Shown: piece by piece, positions 59,835 to 64,000 of the stretch
How positions within the stretch are numbered: the first letter of the stretch is position 1
How the letters are laid out: each line of letters opens with the position of its first letter
Assembly (NCBI GenBank): GCA_900102235.1
Contig: FMVL01000003.1
Span: 496,001-560,000, forward strand
Source: Lachnospiraceae bacterium XBB2008
GTDB lineage: Bacteria > Bacillota > Clostridia > Lachnospirales > Lachnospiraceae
Direction: 5' to 3'
Length of the DNA: 64,000 nt
Notes under the pieces: model-generated
What the model was told of the DNA's origin: nothing
Databases searched by the model: none
Seen by the model: only the letters and a program-made list of their open reading frames with translations
Translations under genes and position numbers: made by a program

Positions 59835-60776
59835 ATGAAGATACTCATGATCTTTACGGGCGGCACCATAGGGAGCACGCTGAAGGACGGATATATAGGT
59901 CTGGATTCGGGTAAACCGTACATGCTTATCGAAAACTACAAGTCCCGTTACGGCACGGATCCCGATCTGGAGATCACGACCGCCGAACCGGTGAATTTCT
60001 TAAGCGAGAACAGCACGGGAACCTATATAACGGCCGTGGTAAACTCGGTTCTTGAACATATGAATGACGGGTATGACGGGATCATTGTCACTCACGGTAC
60101 AGACACACTTCAATATACTGCTGCGGCGATAGGATATGCACTGGGTATCGGTACGATCCCGGTCTGTATGGTATCCAGCGACCGTCCGGTCGAGGATCCC
60201 GATGCGAACGGGCTCATCAACCTGCACGGAGCATTTGAATTCATACGTTCAAAAGCAGGACGGGGAGCATTTGTCGTATACAGAAATAATCCCGAAGATG
60301 TGACTGTCATACACCGCGCCACGAAACTGATCGCGCATCAGACACTCTCTTCGGAATTGTTCAGTATCAGTGATGAAATCTACGGAGTCATAGATGAAAA
60401 AGATCGCTTTACTCCGAATGAAGACTATAAAGACGATCCGGATGAAGCTGCGCCGATCCCCTTCACCGGACTTACGGATACCTGTACTAAGGTCATGCGG
60501 ATCGTACCCTTCCCGGGCATGGTATATCCGGATGTCCCGGAGTCTGTGCGATGTATTATTCACGAATCATTCCATTCGGGTACGATCAATACGGCCTCCA
60601 ATGACAGCAGGCGCTTCTTTGATGAGATGAATTCTCGCGGTATACGGGTCTATCTGACGGGCATCACTCCGGGCGCAGACTATGAGAGTACGAAGCTATA
60701 CAGCGATCTACATATCATTCCGGTTCCGGGCATCAGTCCCATCGCACTGTATATGAAACTGTGGATGACGCTTTAA
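59835..60776 (+). CDS. Asparaginase-family amidohydrolase
   Basis: Hydrolyses asparagine (possibly glutamine) in the cytoplasm; no signal peptide after the chosen start. The two catalytic Thr motifs are FTGGTIGS (residues 7-14) and VTHGTDTLQYTA (about 87-98). The C-terminal region holds FHSGTIN and the GITPGADYEST loop. The frame is open from 59688, but TGGAGG at 59823-59828 selects the ATG at 59835, giving 313 residues. The first 49 codons of the longer frame would be read from the palindromic repeats. Downstream is a repeat array with no obvious terminator. Confidence 0.92.
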   Translation: MKILMIFTGGTIGSTLKDGYIGLDSGKPYMLIENYKSRYGTDPDLEITTAEPVNFLSENSTGTYITAVVNSVLEHMNDGYDGIIVTHGTDTLQYTAAAIGYALGIGTIPVCMVSSDRPVEDPDANGLINLHGAFEFIRSKAGRGAFVVYRNNPEDVTVIHRATKLIAHQTLSSELFSISDEIYGVIDEKDRFTPNEDYKDDPDEAAPIPFTGLTDTCTKVMRIVPFPGMVYPDVPESVRCIIHESFHSGTINTASNDSRRFFDEMNSRGIRVYLTGITPGADYESTKLYSDLHIIPVPGISPIALYMKLWMTL

Positions 60777-60883
60777 ATCCTTTTTCTATCCCATTATCCA
60801 CATTTATGTTGCTTACAGCATAATATGACAAATCAAACTAACTCGTCGGGAAAAAGCATCGGGATATAAGAGTACTGTGATTT

Positions 60884-61345
60884 CCAGTGCTTTTTGCTCC
60901 GCAGATGAGTGCGGGATGCACTGGGATTTTCGTTTTGGCGGATTCCCAGTGCTTTTTGCTCCGCAGATGAGCGCGGGATGCACTGGGATTTTCGATCCGG
61001 TGGATTTCCAGTGCTTTTTGCTCCGCAGATGAGTGCGGGATGCACTGGGATTTTCGTTTTGGCGGATTCCCAGTGCTTTTTGCTCCGCAGATGAGCGCGG
61101 GATGCACTGGGATTTTCGTTTTGGCGGATTTCCAGTGCTTTTTGCTCCGCAGATGAGCGCGGGATGCACTGGGATTTTCGTTTTGGCGGATTCCCAGTGC
61201 TTTTTGCTCCGCAGATGAGCGCGGGATGCACTGAGATTTTTGATTCGGCGGATTTCCAGTGCTTTTGACTCCGAGGATTGCCGCAGGATGCACTGGGATT
61301 TTCGGATTGGCTGATTCCCAGTGCTTTTTGCTCCGCAGATGCCAT
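60884..61345. repeat. Tandem array of about seven and a half 62-bp units
   Basis: Units start at 60884, 60946, 61008, 61070, 61132, 61194, 61256 and 61318, exactly 62 bases apart; the last is partial and a degenerate half unit precedes the first (about 60857-60883). Each unit runs from CCAGTGCTTTTTGCTCCGCA through GATGAGCGCGGGATGCACTG to a variable TTTTCGTTTTGGCGGAT. GCACTGGGA at the end of one unit pairs with TCCCAGTGC (or TTCCAGTGC by a G-U pair) at the start of the next. All variation is point substitution, with no unique spacers. The 797 bases between the asparaginase and isomerase genes hold this array, the terminator at 61468-61496, and nothing else that I can identify. Confidence 0.92.
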
Positions 61346-61467
61346 CCGGAATGCATGTGTGGGAATGATTTCTACATAGGAGCGGAGTTATTCAATTACG
61401 AACTACATAAAGGTAAAAATGGAGTTTTCTAAAGTACTCTCCGCATGAGCAAACCTCAATCACAACA

Positions 61468-61496
61468 AAACGGCGGTCCGAAACGGACCGCCGTTT
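61468..61496 (-). terminator. Strong terminator after the isomerase gene
   Basis: AAACGGCGGTCCG and CGGACCGCCGTTT form a perfect 13-bp stem around AAA. On the minus strand TTTTGTTGTG follows. It lies 76 bases after the isomerase stop. Confidence 0.8.
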
Positions 61497-61572
61497 ATAT
61501 ATTGCTATACCCTGCAACTTATCGTAAGAATTCACTCGAATTCTTCCCGAAAAATCCTGTAACCCCTGTATC

Positions 61573-63060
61573 TTACTTAAAAGGATTCTCGGTCGGATAA
61601 GGAAGGGATGCAGGCTGGTTGTAACCGAGCTCTTCCATCTCAACTCCGAGATACTTGAATACTTCGAACAGAGCCTTGCCGAAGTGTCCGAAAGCAACTG
61701 CGCCGTGATGAGGGAAGTTCTTCTCGATCAGTACGTGACGATAGAATCTGCCCATATCCTTGATAGCGAATACACCGATGCCGCCGAAGGATCTTGTAGC
61801 AACAGGAAGAACCTCGCCCTGAGCAACATATGCACGCAGGATATTGTCAGCAGTAGACTGCAGACGATAGAAGGTGATAGGTCCGGGTGCGATGTCGCCT
61901 TCGAGAGTACCGTTGGTAACCTCGATGGGAAGTGCGCGGGCCATGATAGCCTGATGCTGCATTGAGCATGATGCAAGCTTCTTGGAGCATGTATTTCCGC
62001 AGTGGAAGCCCATGAATGTATCGGTAAGTGTGTAGTCGAATTTGCCCTTGATGGAATCTTCGTACATGCACTTCGGTACAGAGTTGTTGATGTCGAGCAG
62101 TGTTACGATATCGTCTGATACAGCGGTACCGATGTACTCTGACAGACATCCGTAGATATCAACCTCACAGGATACGGGGATGCCGCGTCCGGTAAGACGA
62201 GAGTTAACGTAGCAGGGAACGAATCCGAACTGTGTCTGAAATGCGGGCCAGCACTTACCTGCGATGGCTACGAACTCCTTGGAGCCCTTGTGTCCCTCTA
62301 CCCAGTCAAGGAGAGTAAGTTCATACTGAGCAAGTTTGGGCAGAACCTGAGGCTTGTTGTTGCCTGCACCGAGTTCTGCTTCCATATCCTTAACAACATC
62401 GGGGATACGGGGATCATCGGCATGCTTGTTGAATGATTCGAAAAGGTCGAGCTCCGAGTTCTCTTCGATCTCAACGCCGAGATTGTAAAGCTGCTTGATC
62501 GGAGCGTTGCATGCGAAGAAGTTAAGCGGTCTGGGACCGAAAGATATGATCTTCAGATTCTTGATACCGACAACTGCTCTTGCGATCGGAACGAAATCAT
62601 GAACCATATCGGCGCAATCGCCGGCATCGCCTACGGGATACTCGGGGATATAAGCCTTGATGTTACGAAGAGCCATGTTGTAGGAAGCGTTCAGAACACC
62701 ACAGTATGCATCACCACGGCCTGCGGTAGTAACTGACTCATAATCTTCCTCGGCAGCCGCACACAGCATGGCGGGGCCGTCGAACTGCTGGATAAGCATG
62801 GTCTCGGAGATCTCGGGACCAAAGTTGCCCAGATATACGCAGAGAGCGTTGCAGCCCTTCTCCTTGATATCCTTGAGGGCGTTCTTCATATCGATCTCGC
62901 TCTCGATGATTGTGATGGGGCACTCATAGATGTCTGCTGCATCATACTTAGCTGCATAAGCATCAACCAGTGCTTTTCTTCTTCTGATCGTCAGCTCTGC
63001 AGGGAAGCAGTCACGGCTCACACCTACGATACCGATCTTCACTTTGGGAATGTTGTTCAT
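61573..63060 (-). CDS. L-fucose/L-arabinose isomerase family protein
   Basis: A 495-residue cytoplasmic sugar isomerase. The front has KIGIVGVSRDCFPAELTIRRRKALV and CVYLGNFGPEISETMLIQQFDGPAM; the metal region has FVAIAGKCWPAFQTQFGFVPCYVNSRLTGRGIPVSCEVDIYG and, later, GFHCGNTC and HHGAVAFGHFGK. The fold family covers FucI, AraA and several relatives, and the exact sugar cannot be read off. AAGGAGGTTT precedes the start. It is 30 bases downstream of the xylulokinase-like gene, so both steps (isomerise, phosphorylate) belong to one operon, closed by a strong terminator. Confidence 0.85.
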   Translation of the reverse strand: MNNIPKVKIGIVGVSRDCFPAELTIRRRKALVDAYAAKYDAADIYECPITIIESEIDMKNALKDIKEKGCNALCVYLGNFGPEISETMLIQQFDGPAMLCAAAEEDYESVTTAGRGDAYCGVLNASYNMALRNIKAYIPEYPVGDAGDCADMVHDFVPIARAVVGIKNLKIISFGPRPLNFFACNAPIKQLYNLGVEIEENSELDLFESFNKHADDPRIPDVVKDMEAELGAGNNKPQVLPKLAQYELTLLDWVEGHKGSKEFVAIAGKCWPAFQTQFGFVPCYVNSRLTGRGIPVSCEVDIYGCLSEYIGTAVSDDIVTLLDINNSVPKCMYEDSIKGKFDYTLTDTFMGFHCGNTCSKKLASCSMQHQAIMARALPIEVTNGTLEGDIAPGPITFYRLQSTADNILRAYVAQGEVLPVATRSFGGIGVFAIKDMGRFYRHVLIEKNFPHHGAVAFGHFGKALFEVFKYLGVEMEELGYNQPASLPYPTENPFK

Positions 63061-63090
63061 AAAAGTAAACCTCCTTCAAAAAATAATTGA

Positions 63091-64000
63091 TTACTGAATC
63101 TGAGGGAACAGTGCTTTCACTGTCGGATAGATCTTCTTAAACTGCTGATAACGTTCTTCATAAAGTGCTGCGAGTTCGGGATCGGGTTCTACGGTCTCGA
63201 CTACTCTTACGATCGCATCGGCTGCTGCCTGTACGCTCGGATATTCTCCGCAGGCAACCGCTGCGAGCATTGCACCGCCCATTCCGGGACCCTGCTCACT
63301 CTCGATAACGTCAACCTTGATGTTCATGATGTTGGCAATCATCTTCTTCCAGAGTGGAGACTTCGCCCCGCCGCCGCAGATCTTGGTCCTCTGAAGGTCG
63401 ATACCGAGGCTTCTTGCAACTTCAAGGCTGTCACGAAGTGCAAATGCAACGCCTTCAAGAACGGCCTGGGTCATGTCCGCACGGGATGTATCCATGGTCA
63501 TGCCGATGAATGTACCTCTTGCAAGAGGATCGTTGTGAGGAGATCTCTCTCCCATGAGGTAAGGCAGGAAATATACATGATTTCTGCCGAGCTTATCTTC
63601 CGTGATCGCCTTCTGCTCGGTCACGAAATCCTCGGTTCCGATTATGTCTTCTTCCCACCACTTGTTGCAGCTTGCTGCCGAGAGCATGCAGCCCATGAGA
63701 TGATATGTTCCGTCCGCATGGTCAAATGAATGAAGTGCATTGTTCTCATCAACACCGAACTTATCCGATGAGATGAATACGGTTCCGCTGGTTCCCAGGG
63801 AAATATTGCATGCTCCGTTTCCGACGGTTCCGGTTCCGACTGCCGCTGCCGCATTGTCACCGGCGCCAGCTACGATCTTCACTGTCTTCGGAAGACCGAG
63901 TTCATCGGCTACTGCGGGAAGGATATCTCCTACGGTCTCATATGACTCGAAAAGTTTGGGGAGCTGTTCTTCCTTAACGGAGCAGATCTCGAGCATCTCC
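63091..64000 (-). CDS. Xylulokinase-like FGGY carbohydrate kinase, N-terminus beyond window
   Basis: Phosphorylates a ketopentose, most probably D-xylulose. The visible C-terminal 300 residues show GAGDNAAAAVGTG, NISLGTSGTVF, YFLPYLMGERSPHNDPLARGTFIGM, VLEGVAFALRDSLEVA and the C-terminal ATP site ICGGGAKSPLWKKMIANIMN..EQGPGMGGAMLAAV. The frame continues past the window end; the Met at 63996 is internal, so roughly the first 190 residues are missing. It is the first visible gene of the sugar operon with the isomerase. Confidence 0.9.
   Translation of the reverse strand, partial: EMLEICSVKEEQLPKLFESYETVGDILPAVADELGLPKTVKIVAGAGDNAAAAVGTGTVGNGACNISLGTSGTVFISSDKFGVDENNALHSFDHADGTYHLMGCMLSAASCNKWWEEDIIGTEDFVTEQKAITEDKLGRNHVYFLPYLMGERSPHNDPLARGTFIGMTMDTSRADMTQAVLEGVAFALRDSLEVARSLGIDLQRTKICGGGAKSPLWKKMIANIMNIKVDVIESEQGPGMGGAMLAAVACGEYPSVQAAADAIVRVVETVEPDPELAALYEERYQQFKKIYPTVKALFPQIQ

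Noticed and set aside
60884-61345. CRISPR array
   Set aside because: The complete 62-base unit repeats; there are no unique spacers, no short repeat of 25-37 bases, and no cas genes.
60813-61356. Three overlapping minus-strand reading frames of 118-172 codons with KSTGNP/NPSAS/LRSKKHW repeats
   Set aside because: They are produced by the stop-free 62-bp repeat read in all three frames; no ribosome site and no frame preference.

Overview
The window looks like chromosomal DNA of a low-to-middle G+C, Gram-positive clostridial bacterium, most likely a motile gut or rumen Lachnospiraceae. The reasons are a PolC-type replicase beside the DXP-pathway genes, a class III fructose-bisphosphatase, a YjfB-type putative motility protein, IspG, strong AGGAGG ribosome sites, and several protein types common in that family (zinc-ribbon DUF6320 protein, membrane-tethered MurF-like ligase, HxHxGSSxxGG-repeat surface protein). 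No rRNA, tRNA, phage, transposase or CRISPR locus was found. Assignments rest on reading motifs and known family architecture, not on database searches.

Layout. (1) 1-8.3 kb: a DUF4097 membrane protein, an intracellular GH43 glycosidase, a YjfB protein, and then a plus-strand module of OmpR-type regulator, short-loop histidine kinase, LolD-like ATPase and FtsX-type permease. A perfect TTACA-N4-TGTAA box before the ATPase gene suggests a Bce-type peptide-sensing and detoxification circuit. (2) 8.3-33.6 kb: about 20 minus-strand genes with tiny gaps or 4-base overlaps. They cover cell-wall precursors (MurF-like ligase, Ddl, a polysaccharide deacetylase, bactofilin) and the conserved pyrH-frr-uppS-cdsA-dxr-rseP-(ispG-polC) block. 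A signalling trio (hybrid histidine kinase, PP2C phosphatase, Ser/Thr kinase) is inserted between rseP and ispG. A tail of esterase, CAT-fold acyltransferase and DUF6320 protein is overlapped onto polC, followed by ptsI. (3) 33.6-36.1 kb: a DUF3048 lipoprotein, a catalytically degenerate LytM/M23 protein, and a cold-shock gene with a 5' hairpin. (4) 36.1-47.7 kb: a minus-strand run typA, PBP1A, yigZ-like, mgtE, cobA-like, dapA, dapB, class III fbp, and a HisA of the eukaryotic (yeast HIS6-like) type. (5) 48-53 kb: a Lys/Ala/Glu-rich coiled-coil protein, Hsp33, a methyltransferase, a small membrane exporter, HisC and a GT2 glycosyltransferase. (6) 53-60.8 kb: a large secreted/membrane-anchored Cys/His-rich protein overlapping tail to tail with an acyltransferase, then a lipoprotein, LarC (with a long His-Asp tract) and LarB for the nickel-pincer cofactor, and an asparaginase. 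(7) 60.8-64 kb: a 62-bp tandem repeat array, then an L-fucose/L-arabinose-type isomerase and a xylulokinase-like kinase cut by the window edge.

The most interesting unexplained structures are three. The first is a bulged palindromic element present at 33.6 kb and 59.7 kb, with compensatory base changes in both stems and a conserved TCCG bulge. The second is the 62-bp tandem array at 60.9-61.3 kb, whose unit junctions form hairpins. The third is the polC-coupled esterase/acyltransferase/DUF6320 set, which looks like an uncharacterised envelope or lipid modification module.
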